Positions 1-10,600 of a stretch of 64,000 nt of DNA are shown here, piece by piece (position 1 is the stretch's first letter; every line of letters starts with the position of its first letter). The notes beneath the pieces were generated by a model. The model was not told where the DNA came from, made no database searches, and saw only the letters and a program-made list of their open reading frames with translations. This stretch comes from Pipra filicauda (lineage: Eukaryota; Chordata; Aves; Passeriformes; Pipridae), in the NCBI RefSeq assembly GCF_003945595.2, contig NW_024104129.1:1302001-1366000 (forward strand), written 5' to 3'. Made by a program: the position numbers and the translations under genes.

Positions 1-1131
1 TTCCAGGAAAAACACACCCCCAACTGCATTTCATTCAAAAAGAGACATTCCAGAGAGGGAACTCAGCACTATAGTAATGGACAATGTCATCAAAGAAGTG
101 GATATTTGCAGAGTCCTTTTAAAAGATAAAGAAACTTCTAATTGGATTGTCTCTCTTGGTGACAGTTTCCAGACAAGGTAGATCAGCACAATGAAGTCCA
201 GAGATCAAAAGTCACTCAGTATACAGTCCTAAAAGGAATCCTTCCCAACTCACTTGGGGCAAAGAAGGCAATCTTCATTCTGATGTGTCTAAAGAAAGAT
301 CATGGGGAGCCATGATAGTTTTGTCATATGCCATTCTGGCTACTTCTTTGGTACTATTGATTCAGTAAGCATTTTACAGTGCATATTCAGAAAATTTCTC
401 TCACTGAGTGAGAAAATATAATGAAACAATATTTGCCACTACCAACACAGTTTATTTCAAACAAGAGTTTCTAAATAGTGTGAACATGACATTTAAGCTT
501 GGACCAGCCAACTGCATCCCTTTAGCCCCAACATTGTGGCTGATGTGTCTCAAGTCACACATGTCTTCTCATTTGGTTAAGCACCACAGCTACGGGAGAC
601 TGGCAAGTGTTAGGCATAACTTCACTGCTGACTTAGTCTTCAGATTTTGATCTGACTTTTATGACCTGATTCCTTCTCACATCTCACATGCTGTATGCTG
701 ACCTAGCTCTACAACTTCAACTGAATGACACAGACTTAGACTAAAACAACAGGCAGAGGATTATGTACACCTAATGCCTCTATGAAGCACATAAAGTGGT
801 TTACTCATTCAGAGCTTATTCCTTTAACTTTGGACTAAAATGGCAATATTTTCATTGACATATCTGAGAGCAGAAGCAAAGTTTACAAAGTGTTAGGTTT
901 GGGGAAGGATGAAATAGAAAAAGGAGTGAAATAATTAACACATTCTGAAAGAGTAAACTCACCACATGAATAGATGACTGTCATTCTGCACTACATGTAT
1001 CCTTCTATACCTCTTAGGGTAGAATTAAATCTACAACCCAAAATTTATAATCTCTTCCTTCCAAACTTGAATATTTATGGCAAGTGTATCCCATTCTACC
1101 CTGAATCACTTCTTCAGACTTGGATCACGAT

Positions 1132-1175
1132 TCTGGTTGGAAACTCCTGAAAAAAATCAGGAGTTTCCAACCAGA
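1132..1175. repeat. Perfect 19-bp inverted repeat with A6 loop
   Basis: The left arm TCTGGTTGGAAACTCCTGA (1132-1150) is exactly reverse-complementary to the right arm at 1157-1175. The arms are separated by six adenines (1151-1156). Pairing does not continue usefully outside the arms. A transcript would form a 19-bp perfect hairpin, too short for a typical microRNA precursor. Perfect arms with a tiny spacer fit a recent fold-back or template-switch event; that origin is inferred. Confidence 0.95.
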
Positions 1176-1805
1176 GCCTTAGGACAAGCTAGACTTTTCA
1201 TCCCTTCCTCCTTTCACTCCTTTCTCTTTTTGGGCTTGGATGCTCTGGGTAGCCTTTCCAGAGGTGCTAGGGACTTTGGCTCCAGCTGATGCTTGGTTAT
1301 TAAGAAAGTTAAAACAGAAAGTATTCATCCAAGAGAACAAAGGTTGATAAAAGAGCCTGGGTCTCTCATGTTTTGTCATAGTCAGAAGGAGCATGCAGCA
1401 GGAGAGGAAGAGAAAATTGTGTAAAAAGCCATCTACTAAGAAAAGAATGTTTGATTTGGATCACAGGATGTGATACTGGAGAATGTATTGCATAACTTTA
1501 TGGCTTGTCCTTATTTGCAATGATTCAGTATCCAGAACTGCTCATCGCATTTCTAAAAATGGTATTGAAAACTTACAGAGTATTCAGAGGTGATGGGAAT
1601 AAGTGAGGAAAGGGAGGAAAACACCTTTTCATTTTATAGCAAATAGCAAATACTGGGTCTGCAGGTCACCCTACAGGTTGTTCATTGGTTCTACGTTCTT
1701 CCTCAGTACTCAAGTGACATTCACCAGGTCAAATCTTCTCTGTTGTCAGAGGCTCAGCTTCTCCATGCCAAACTGAAGATCATGACAACCCTTTCTTAGT
1801 GATAT

Positions 1806-1829
1806 TTATCTTATAACTTATCTTATAAC
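1806..1829. repeat. Tandem 12-bp duplication with GATA-type motifs
   Basis: TTATCTTATAAC occurs twice head to tail (1806-1817 and 1818-1829). Each copy carries TTATCT, which reads AGATAA on the minus strand and matches the WGATAR consensus of GATA factors. It lies about 0.9 kb upstream of the CpG island. Function is not shown; short duplications also arise by slippage. Confidence 0.8.
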
Positions 1830-2506
1830 AGGGTAAGTATAGCTCTTAGTGTGGAGGACAAGACATGAGGCTGATGCAGTGCTGTGGAGAGACAGCTACC
1901 CCTCATCATAGCCACTTCTGAAGCCTCCCCTGCCAACACCAGCCCGGACTGAAAAATCCCCACAGTCTCTTTGGAGCCCTGTTCAGAGGAATTTCTCTCT
2001 GTCCCAAAACAAGCACCTTCAGGACAACCTTCTCCATCAGGGTTATTTCATTATTACCACGCTCACTTTTTCCTATCCCTTGAAGAGAGGCATCACCCAA
2101 ACCTGCAGGTGTTCACCCCAAAACAACCCTTCTCCTATTTCTGATCTTCCCCTGTGCAGACGTGGGAAAAGAGAAGTCAAGACATGAACAGCCCCCTCAA
2201 CACCACCCTGCAAAGGCAGGACAGAGCTGTGATCTCCCCACAGCCCTGTTCTCTTCTTACCGTCTTGTTTGTTTGGTTTTTTTTTTCTCTCTGTTTTTAG
2301 TGGGGGGAAGAGGTGTGAGTATTTGGCTTGGGTTGGGTTTGGGGTTTTTTGGTTTTATTTTTCGGTTGCTGCTTTAAAGGAATTAACCACCAACACCCAT
2401 AGAAAAACTACGGATTAATGTCAGGCTCGTTAGGAGTTCAGGGAGGCGCTCATCAAACTTTAATATATATCCAAACTCCTGTTATTTAAACAAAAGGGGA
2501 CAGAGT

Positions 2507-2526
2507 AAAAAAAAAAAAAAAAAAAA
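2507..2526 (+). repeat. A20 homopolymer
   Basis: Twenty consecutive adenines followed by a short A/C-rich tail, just upstream of the CpG island. No retroposon body is recognisable before it, so it is treated as simple sequence. Confidence 0.9.
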
Positions 2527-3130
2527 CAAACCAGCAGCCTGCAGTGGTGCTGGGCGGAGACAAACCGACCTCATTCATGGCTTTTTCTGTGAAAAGGTTT
2601 ACGTTTTCCCCTTGTCTCCCACTCGTCCTCCATCACCCCGTTCCACCCCCCCTTTTAAGTTTGGGACGGATTAAGACAAGTCTGGAGCCGGGAGAACTCC
2701 TCCCACCCGACAGCACCGGGAAACAACCTCTAACTACGCGGGGACCGGCGCTGGCCGGAAAAAACCGATTGCTTCATTGAGAAAAAAAAGCCGGCCCGCA
2801 CATGCGACACTGCACCGGCCCCGAGCCCGGCGGCGCGGCGGACTCTGCTTTTAGGGGCGACTATACCATTATCGTTATTCCTATTTATTTATTTATTTGA
2901 CATTAAAATTAACAAAAGCATCTCAGACTCAACCGCAAGAGCAATCCCTCAGGAGGCTGGACCTGCCGGAGCTGTGTCAGCGGGGGAGCCGCAGTCAGCA
3001 TCACAGCGCTGGTGAACACGCACACCCCGGTACACACGCACACCCCGAAAGCCCTTACCCGGCGGGCTGGGCTCGGGGGGCTGCGGAAGGACGTCTCACC
3101 TTGTTTACCCCGAGCGCGGCGGGCGGCAGC

Positions 3131-3206
3131 GGGGCGGGGCGCGGCGGCCGGGGCGGGGCGCGGCGCGGTGGGCGGTGGGGCCGGGCCGGGCCGGGCCGGG
3201 GCGGGC
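3131..3206 (+). promoter_or_regulatory. TRIB2: Sp1/KLF GC-box cluster (core promoter)
   Basis: GGGGCGGGGC occurs at 3131-3140 and 3150-3159, GGGCGG near 3170, and GGGGCGGG at 3198-3205. A CCGGG/GGGCC tandem lies between (about 3181-3200). These match the Sp1/KLF consensus and mark the most probable core promoter, with transcription expected to start somewhat downstream. The G-runs could also form G-quadruplexes. The exact start cannot be read from sequence alone. Confidence 0.6.
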
Positions 3207-3476
3207 GCGGCGGCGGGGCAGTCGGGCTGCGCGCTGGGCACCGTGCGGGCGTGCGGCGGCCGGCAGCGAGCACGGAGGCAGCCAGCGTCCCCGCCACGTA
3301 AGTAGTCACCGATACGTCGTGGGGGGAGACGGTGCCTCGGTGGAGGGGAGCGGCGCGGCCACCCCTCTCCTCCTCCCCTTGTCCTACCCCCCCCTCCCAA
3401 AAGCGGAAAACAAAAAATAAAACAAAATCTGCTCCCTGCATTTATTTTTTTAAGCGACTCCAACTGAGCGCCCCCC

Positions 3477-3515
3477 ATGGGCTTTCGCCTATCGCCCACC
3501 CGGCCCCTGGAGTAA
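3477..3515 (+). other. Upstream ORF 1 (12 codons plus stop)
   Basis: ATG at 3477, in the same frame as the TRIB2 start, ends at TAA 3513-3515. It has G at +4 but C at -3, so its context is only fair. It matters only if transcription starts upstream of 3477 and the leader is not spliced. Confidence 0.45.
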
Positions 3516-3813
3516 GAACTCGGCCCCTTCTCGCCGCCCTGGTTTTTCTTTTCTTTGTGCGTGAACCCGATTGAACGCGGCGAGGGCAGCGAGCCCCTGC
3601 TCACAAATCCGCTGCGCAGGGGGAGCGTGGGAGCGCTCTCCTATTCCCTCGTTGCACTTTTTGTTCTGTCGCGACAGCACGCTCCTTTCCGCCGGCGCGG
3701 AGCGAAGCGAGGCGGTGCGCGCTGCCCCGCACTCCGCCGGGTCCCCCCGGTGCCGGTGCGGCTCAGCCGAGCCTCCCGCCGCGGTCCTTCTCCTTTGTCG
3801 GCCCCTAAGTTAA

Positions 3814-3924
3814 ATGCTCCCTCGCTGTTTCGCGGGGCATTCTCGGAGCGCTCCCGGCGCCAGCGACGAGGCTCCCGCGCCATCTACAGCCGGGCCGCGG
3901 CAGCGCGGCGCTGCCGGGCCGTAG
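3814..3924 (+). other. Upstream ORF 2 (36 codons plus stop)
   Basis: ATG at 3814, in a different frame from the TRIB2 start, terminates at TAG 3922-3924, about 416 bases before the TRIB2 ATG. Because it ends well upstream, it could lower TRIB2 translation while allowing reinitiation. The predicted peptide is rich in Ala, Gly, Arg and Pro, as expected from GC-rich sequence, so only a regulatory role is plausible. Confidence 0.45.
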
Positions 3925-4340
3925 GGGAGCGGAAGGAGGGTCCCGCTGCGCGCACCGCGCTACCGACCTTTTGTTACCGCCCGCGCTGCGCGACCCGCGG
4001 GAGCGGCGGCCGCCGAGCCCCGGCCGCGCCGCCCCGCGCCGCCCCCTTCTCTTCTATCCTTCCCTTTCCTCTTCTCCCCGGTGCCCGGCCCCGCTGCCCC
4101 GCCGCCGCCCTGCTCCGCTCCGCGCCGCTGCGCGCCCAGCCGGCGGCGGGAACAAAGGGCCGCGGGCTGAGCGCTCTCTCCCTGTGCCCAGGACGCGGCG
4201 CTGAGGCTGGTCGCCCGCCGCCGCCGCGCTCCCGCTCCCGCCCCCCCCGCCACACAAAGGCAGCCGCAGCTGGACGAGCGAGGAACCGCGCTCCACGCCA
4301 GGGCTCCGGTGCAGCGTCTCGGCTGGTCTTCTCCATACTC

Positions 4341-4610
4341 ATGAACATACAAAGGTCAACCCCTATCACGATAGCACGATATGGGAGACCGCGGAATAAA
4401 ACCCAGGATTTTGAGGAGCTCTCGTCCATACGGTCCATCGAACCAAGCCAGAGTTTTAGCCCGAATTTAGGCTCGCCGAGCCCGCCGGAGACCCCGAACT
4501 TGTCGCATTGCGTTTCTTGCATCGGGAAATACTTATTGTTGGAGCCTCTCGAGGGAGACCACGTTTTCCGAGCCGTACATCTGCACAGCGGCGAAGAGCT
4601 GGTTTGCAAG
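4341..4610 (+). CDS. TRIB2: TRIB2 coding exon 1 (residues 1-90)
   Basis: Runs from ATG to the AAG codon for K90 and is followed by donor GTAATG at 4611, phase 0. It encodes the N-terminal regulatory part with a serine/proline cluster ([13 protein letters not shown], residues 40-52) and the first strands of the kinase-like lobe, ending exactly on the beta-3 lysine. The frame stays open upstream to 3516, but protein similarity begins at 4341. Confidence 0.96.
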
Positions 4611-7600
4611 GTAATGCTTCTCCTTGTTCTCCCCCCTGGTTCGCCGCTGTCGCGCGTGGGTTTCCCGTATCTCTCAGGAGGGCGAGCACGGCCGTATACC
4701 TCAGTTATTGAACATTGGAGAAACAAAAGGCAGGGAGACAGGATTAAAGGCGCATCCTGTAACTTTTCCCTCTCTCCAGACAATAGCCACGTTAGAGCGG
4801 TGGCCCAGAGCCAGGTCTGCCTTCTGCCCCGGGGGATATTGTTCTGGAAATAGCCGTTTTTGAAATAGGTTTTAACGTGAGTTCAGATTAGGCGAAAGCC
4901 TCATCTTCTCCGCTCTCACTTTTCAAAATGGAGTAGGGAATCCCCAGCTAATTTTAAGGTGTTGCGACCTGCTGGCTTCCTCGATTTTTTCCTGACCCCG
5001 ATTCTGTGAGTTGGGGTATGGAAGAGGATGGAGAAGCTTGGGGCGAAGGGCAGATTGCTATCAGCTTTGTCTTAAAAGTGATTTAAAAAAAAGAAGAACC
5101 ACATCTAATTAATCAGCCTGAGCTCTCTCACGGTGGAGGTTGTTTGCAAACAGCATCCTCCCCCATTGCACAACAAGAATAAAACCTGCACACCTACGGT
5201 TTTTAGAAGTGCAGACAAAATAGCTATCCCACTCTTTGTAGCCTACTGGCTTTTCTCTGCCTCCTCCCAATTTGCTCCTGCTGTTCAAAGGTGAGCTGTG
5301 GGAAAAAGAAACCCACATACGCGCACATCTGTGGAGGGATGTTTTTTCTCTTTTCAAGCTGAGGGAATGTTATCCTTTGTTCCCAAATTGTGATTCCCAT
5401 TGTCTGTAGTGAGCCAGACTTCTGTCCAGCAAACCGAGGCAGTACCCAGTAGTAGTTTTTATAACTACGTAGCAAATTGCAACCTTGCTGCACGTGCTGT
5501 AGTGTTTGTATTGTTCCCAAAACACAGAATTGTGCTATTTGGCAAATTTCTAGTGTCAAACTAACTGCAGGGTGGAAAAGTAGATGTATTATAGCTTATT
5601 AGTGTTCCAGGGATTAATAATAGTATTGCTGATTGTTTCATACTTTCTCATACTTGATTCATAAAAAGTTATAGACTAGCCTGTAGCAGAGAAGTGAAAA
5701 TAATTGCTCCTGCTTGCTATTTGTAAAGATTGGAGTTCAGAGGGCAATTTAAATATGCTTACTGATTGAGTTATAAAACCTGATGTTAAGGCAACGTAGG
5801 ACTTTGTGTGATTATATAGGGTAAAAAAAGGCCCTTTACTTTGCAAAGGACTAATATTGCCTGCTGAACTGAATGCTTTGTTACTAAACTGAAACAGAAC
5901 ATGAGAATTTCGAGAATGAAAGCCCAGCTTGATGCAGTAGTACAGTGCTGCTCTCTAGGACGTTGGCATCTTTTCATGAAATAAACAGATCCCACAAAGC
6001 TGCTGCTCTGCATGAAATTCTAGGTGAACTTGCATAGCAAGTGGTGAAGCGGGGGCTATGCGCTTCTTTGTTTCCTGTTTGGTTTGCAGGATTAAGGCAC
6101 TGTTTTGATAACAGTATGAACAGCATAACTGCAGCTCAGAAAGAGTGGACTGTTATTTTTTTTCCCTTCCCTTTAAGCTGTATGTTTTTGAGCTGATCCT
6201 GACATTTGAATAGTATCAGTTTTTCCGTATGTGCGAGGCACTACTAGCTGTGCTCCAAAAATACAATCTTAGCTTGAATTGCTAGTTTGTGAACATGTAG
6301 TTGTCAGTCCTCAACTGAGCTTAATTTAATGCATGCTTTAAAATGCCTGCAGTATCGTGAAAACTAGTTGTCAAGTAGCCTACCGGCAGAGACCTGCTCT
6401 CTGGTATCTTATTGAAGATGCTCCTAGAGGTTGCTTGCAGAAACATTGCGTTGGATAACAGACACATACTGATGATTCTCAAGAATTTGCATTTGGCTGC
6501 ACCCACTGACTGTACAGATGCCGTTATTTGCTTCAAGGCTCTGTGGCATCCAAACAATGGTAACTTCTCACTTCCAATTCCCAGTGAGAACTAAATCAAA
6601 CTGCAGCTTATTAGACATTTTCTGAATTGAGGCCAGGGATCTTAAAGGCTGGGATACAAAGAAGCCCTTTATAAAAGGTATTCGAGACTGTAGCACTATG
6701 ATAGCGCTTCCGTCTACCCGCTTTCAAACACAGTACTGGTACATATCCAAAACTACTTATTTAACATAGTTTGAGAAACACAAAATGTAACTAATTTACA
6801 TCAGGATAATCTGGTTAGCAGAGAATTCTGCAAAGAGTTTTTTTCACATGAGGGTTTGAGCTGCATGAGTGTTCCTGCTTAAATTTTATTTTATAGCAGC
6901 TGCTTTGTAGAAGAGCCATTTACTTACAATGTAGTAGTTACGAGTTTTGAGATCCAAATGTCAATGAATTCTCCTCTGGAATGAATTACACACCAGGGAT
7001 TTTAGCAACACCCCCTCTCTGCCCTGGTTCTGCGTCCCTGGTGCACCGTGTCACCAGAACGCCACGGTGCTAATCCTCCCCCAGTAAAATGTGCAGGGAC
7101 TGTTTGGCAGTCTGCCTTTAAGGCTATTTTTCCCTGTGCCAGAGTATAACAGCACAGGTATGGGGTGAGGGGAGATGTGTGAGGTTCCTGGTTTCCTGGG
7201 TTTTGAGTCCTTTACTGTGGAAGGAGTTTGCTAGGATTGTTCTCTGAAGCATTAAATGGCTCGTGTTTTGAAGTTTTGGGTAAATTTTGGTTGAACTGTG
7301 TCTCTTTCCCTCAGTTTTGAAAGCTTTTTAAAGCTTTAGAGAAAGCAAGGAGAGATTTGCTTCTTGGAGAGGATACAAATACCTGGTATTGGTACACAAA
7401 TGCGAGAATACAGAAAGAGAAAAACCAATTTCAGTTTAAAACAGTGGTTAGAGAACTATACCAGTTCTTCATTTTTATGTTCCGTTCAAAGAACACATGA
7501 CTACCTTAAATTCTTTTTACCAAAGTAAGAAAACACCCACGAGTAAGTTACATATTAATCGAATTTTTATGCTGGTGAGAATGCTAATTCCTTGCTTTGT

Positions 7601-10600
7601 AGTCCTTTGGATCAGGTATAATTAAAAATAAAAGTCACTCCTATCGATACTTTGCTCATAGTCTCTTTTAGCACACTGACTTCTGTTACTCTCAATGAAG
7701 TCTTTCATTTTCTTGTAATGTGGTCTTTTCTCAATTGACTCAAATACTGGTTCATTCGTCATCACTAGATTATAGTAACTTTTTATTTGGGTTTCTCAGC
7801 AGCTTTTTTAATTCTTACAGCTCATTCAGAAGATCAGTGATAACATACTTAGTAGTAAAGGGACACTTTGCTTTTAATGGAGCACTTGATTGAAATACAG
7901 AGGGTTCAGGGTGGTTTTGTCTCTGCCTTTTGAAGGGTGTTTGACTGCGCTCCAACAGGCAGAGCTATTTCCCGGGTTGTCCTTCTGATCTTATAAACAG
8001 CCATTGTGGAACTGAGACTTGGAAAGTGAAAGTGACTTTGCTGTTTGTCAGAGATGAAAGAAAGGCAGGAAGTAAATAGGAATAGCAATAGATGGTGCTT
8101 TAAAGCTGAAAATCCTTAAGGCTTTAATGGGTTAATAAAATCAAGAGAGGCAGGCATGTGTATCAGGGTGGATTTAATGTGACAGCTTCTCTCAGTACAA
8201 AGCTACTGGCTGTATTTTCTATGAGTTTATTTGGATGGAAAACAAAAGATGAACATGTTTCTTTCTGAGTACTGCCCTTATGCACCACTGATCTTCACAG
8301 CTTAATTTAGATTACATTCTTCATTTCATCATCTGTTATCTGATGAAACTATGCTTGCTACCAGTTTTGAAGACTAGCCTTTCCTGTCAAGGTTACGAGT
8401 ATCTTTTTTGTGGGGTTGTACAGTCTGTTTTGTCTTGTCCTCAGGACCGTGAGCTTGTGACATCCTGTTTACATCGGTGCAGTTTCAGCAGCAGCCTAAA
8501 TTGTACTTAGAGATGGTTCTGTTAATAGAATTAGATGTACCATGACTTTACCGTCCTTCATGTTGCTAACCCTGGCTTTACTGTCATTGTTCTGCAGGTG
8601 TTTGATATTGGCTGCTACCAGGAGTTATTAGCACCATGTTTTTGTCTGCCTGCACATAAAAATATCAACCAAATTACTGAAATAATTCTTGGGGAGACAA
8701 AAGCGTATGTGTTCTTTGAAAGGAGCTATGGGGACATGCATTCGTTTGTTCGTACCTGCAAGAAGCTTAAAGAAGAGGAGGCAGCCAAACTCTTCTATCA
8801 AATAGCTTCCGCTGTTGCACACTGCCATGATGGTGGACTGGTACTGCGAGATCTCAAGCTGCGAAAGTTTATTTTCAAGGATGAAGAAAGGTAAGAGTCT
8901 CCCTTAGTTTACAGGAGGTAAACTTGTCAGGGGGTGCCTGAGGTCAGATATTCAGAGCTGCAGGACATTGTGCCCTTCATTGTCGCTGTCCCATTAGTTT
9001 GTGGTACACTTTATTTCCTTTGCAACCTGATCATGGGATGGATGTGCCATTTTACCTTCTGGCTTAGGTTTTGGAGTAAAGTAAGTATAGACTGATATTT
9101 GCATCAGTGCTTGGCCTCTGCATCTCCACTTAAGGAGTACCCTCATTCCTAAGGGGGAGAGGTTTCCTGGAGGAAGGCTCTGAATGGATGTCTGGTGCAA
9201 GAGCTGAGCTATCATAAATGCTGCTGGTGTTAAAAGAGGAAAGGAGCATAAGATCCAGCATGTTAAAGAGGATGAGGGACTGAAATGTCTCATTCCAGTG
9301 AGGAGACATGAAAAGGAAGAATAGGACTGCTTTGAGGACAGCTTCTTGTTTTCCATGCTGGAAGGCTGCTTCTAAGAGTATTATGTGGTCAGTAATCATA
9401 CTAAGACTAAAAACTGCCTTGCTGGGTGCTTGTTTGCAGTATCAGCTGTTGTGGTACTTGGGGAACTATTTTTTTTTATTTTTTTTTTTTAATAAAAAAT
9501 GTCTCCCTGCACACCCTCCTGTATAAATGATTTGGGGAAGGAGTATGGGAAGACAGGGAAAGAAGAAATGGATGCTCTGGGTGTATTCTTGAAGTGCCAT
9601 TTCTGGTGTGGATATATAGCTATACTGTTGTACCTGTGGAACTTACCATCTCTTTCTTTGTGGCTACCCATTTTCTTTGTTTTGATTGATAAATTTACTT
9701 GCAACTTCCACACAAAGTATCAGTAATAAACAGAGTAATGTCAGACTTTGACAGAGAGATTAAATTGTAAGATGACCATTACAAAAAAAAAAAAAAAAAA
9801 GGAAACTAAATGGGGGGCAGAATCTGCCTTTGTTCTTCATATCTTGGTAGGGGATGGGGAATTAATTAAAATCTATAAATTGTCCAAAAACTTGTTCAAA
9901 TTGCTGCAGAATGAAATGGATGTTCTGGAGAGCTTTGTTACAAATAATCAGTGCATATTAATTCCATTTGGGGCTGTTTGGGGAAGTTATAGGCAACAGC
10001 CAAAGCAGATAAGTTTTTAACAATCACAGGAAGTCTGTGATCCAAAAATTAGAAAAAACTAATACATAATTAATTCAGGAAAGAGAAGTTCCTGGCCTAA
10101 TATAAAAATGGCAACCATCTATCAGGTTTAAATATTCTCTACTTAAATTTTATTGCAAGCTGAGTTTTGCAAAATAGACTTCTCCTTTTAATCTATTTGT
10201 GGACTGAAAAACAAAAGACATTTTCATTCCTTAATTCAGTTCAGATGATTCTCTGCAAAGCAAATAGCTATTTCTTATTTTTCTACCGCAGACCCGATAT
10301 ATATGATTGCCCTTTCATCCTTTTCAAATAAAAGAGCCTAAAAGGAAACTAGCTTAATGTCCATTCATAGCGAAATGCAGAGTGGATAGATGTAAACTGT
10401 ATTTTCACAACTTTTACTCCCCAGTTTAATAATTAAGCACCATTATAGCACCTCTGATGAAGATAAGAAGGAAACTTGTACAAAACAGTTGAGGGAGGAA
10501 TTGTTTTCTGTTGTAGCTGATAACGTCCTAACGTTATGGTGGATTTTTTTTTTCCTGGGGATATATGTAAACTTGTGTGGTTTTGCATGAAGAACAGGAC

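Larger units (their letters stand above)
1..2740. other. Upstream noncoding region of TRIB2
   Basis: No supportable gene. Open frames here are short (about 80 codons or fewer) on both strands and show no recognisable domain. The stretch is moderately AT-rich and becomes CpG-rich only after about 2550. It contains a perfect inverted repeat (1132-1175), a tandem 12-bp duplication (1806-1829), a T/G-rich patch around 2270-2360 and an A20 tract (2507-2526). Distal promoter or enhancer elements of TRIB2 could lie here, but nothing except the motifs listed separately supports that. Confidence 0.7.
3298..4191 (+). other. TRIB2: Candidate 5'-UTR intron of TRIB2
   Basis: A consensus donor GTAAGT lies at 3298-3303, just downstream of the GC-box cluster. 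A good acceptor, a pyrimidine-rich tract ending in CCCAG at 4187-4191, lies about 150 bases before the start codon. Splicing them would remove 894 bases of very GC-rich leader, including both upstream ORFs. The known family pattern, as I recall it, places the whole leader in exon 1, so this may be only an alternative or unused pair. Confidence 0.3.
2740..4620 (+). promoter_or_regulatory. TRIB2: CpG-island promoter and first exon of TRIB2
   Basis: CpG dinucleotides are dense from about 2740 to 4620, in sharp contrast to the AT-leaning flanks. The island covers GC boxes, the likely transcription start region, the 5' UTR and coding exon 1. No convincing TATA box is visible; the ATTT repeats near 2880-2898 look like simple sequence. 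This architecture is usual for a broadly expressed CpG-island gene with dispersed starts. Island edges are judged by eye. The high GC also produces several long but meaningless open frames on both strands. Confidence 0.85.

Noticed and set aside
1132..1175. MicroRNA precursor
   Set aside because: A 19-bp stem with a 6-base loop and no extended lower stem is too short for normal Drosha and Dicer processing.
2880..2898. TATA-like ATTTATTTATTTATTT
   Set aside because: A (TTTA)n simple repeat about 250 bases before the GC boxes with no initiator at the right distance; CpG-island promoters usually lack TATA.
2909..3604. 231-codon minus-strand open frame across the CpG island
   Set aside because: Pro/Arg/Ala-rich translation in three overlapping frames on both strands is the expected effect of very high GC. 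No domain or start context supports a gene.
4611..4853. Continuation of the TRIB2 frame past exon 1
   Set aside because: It reads through a canonical donor into intron 1, and the continued residues have no TRIB2 similarity, whereas exon 2 joins perfectly in phase.
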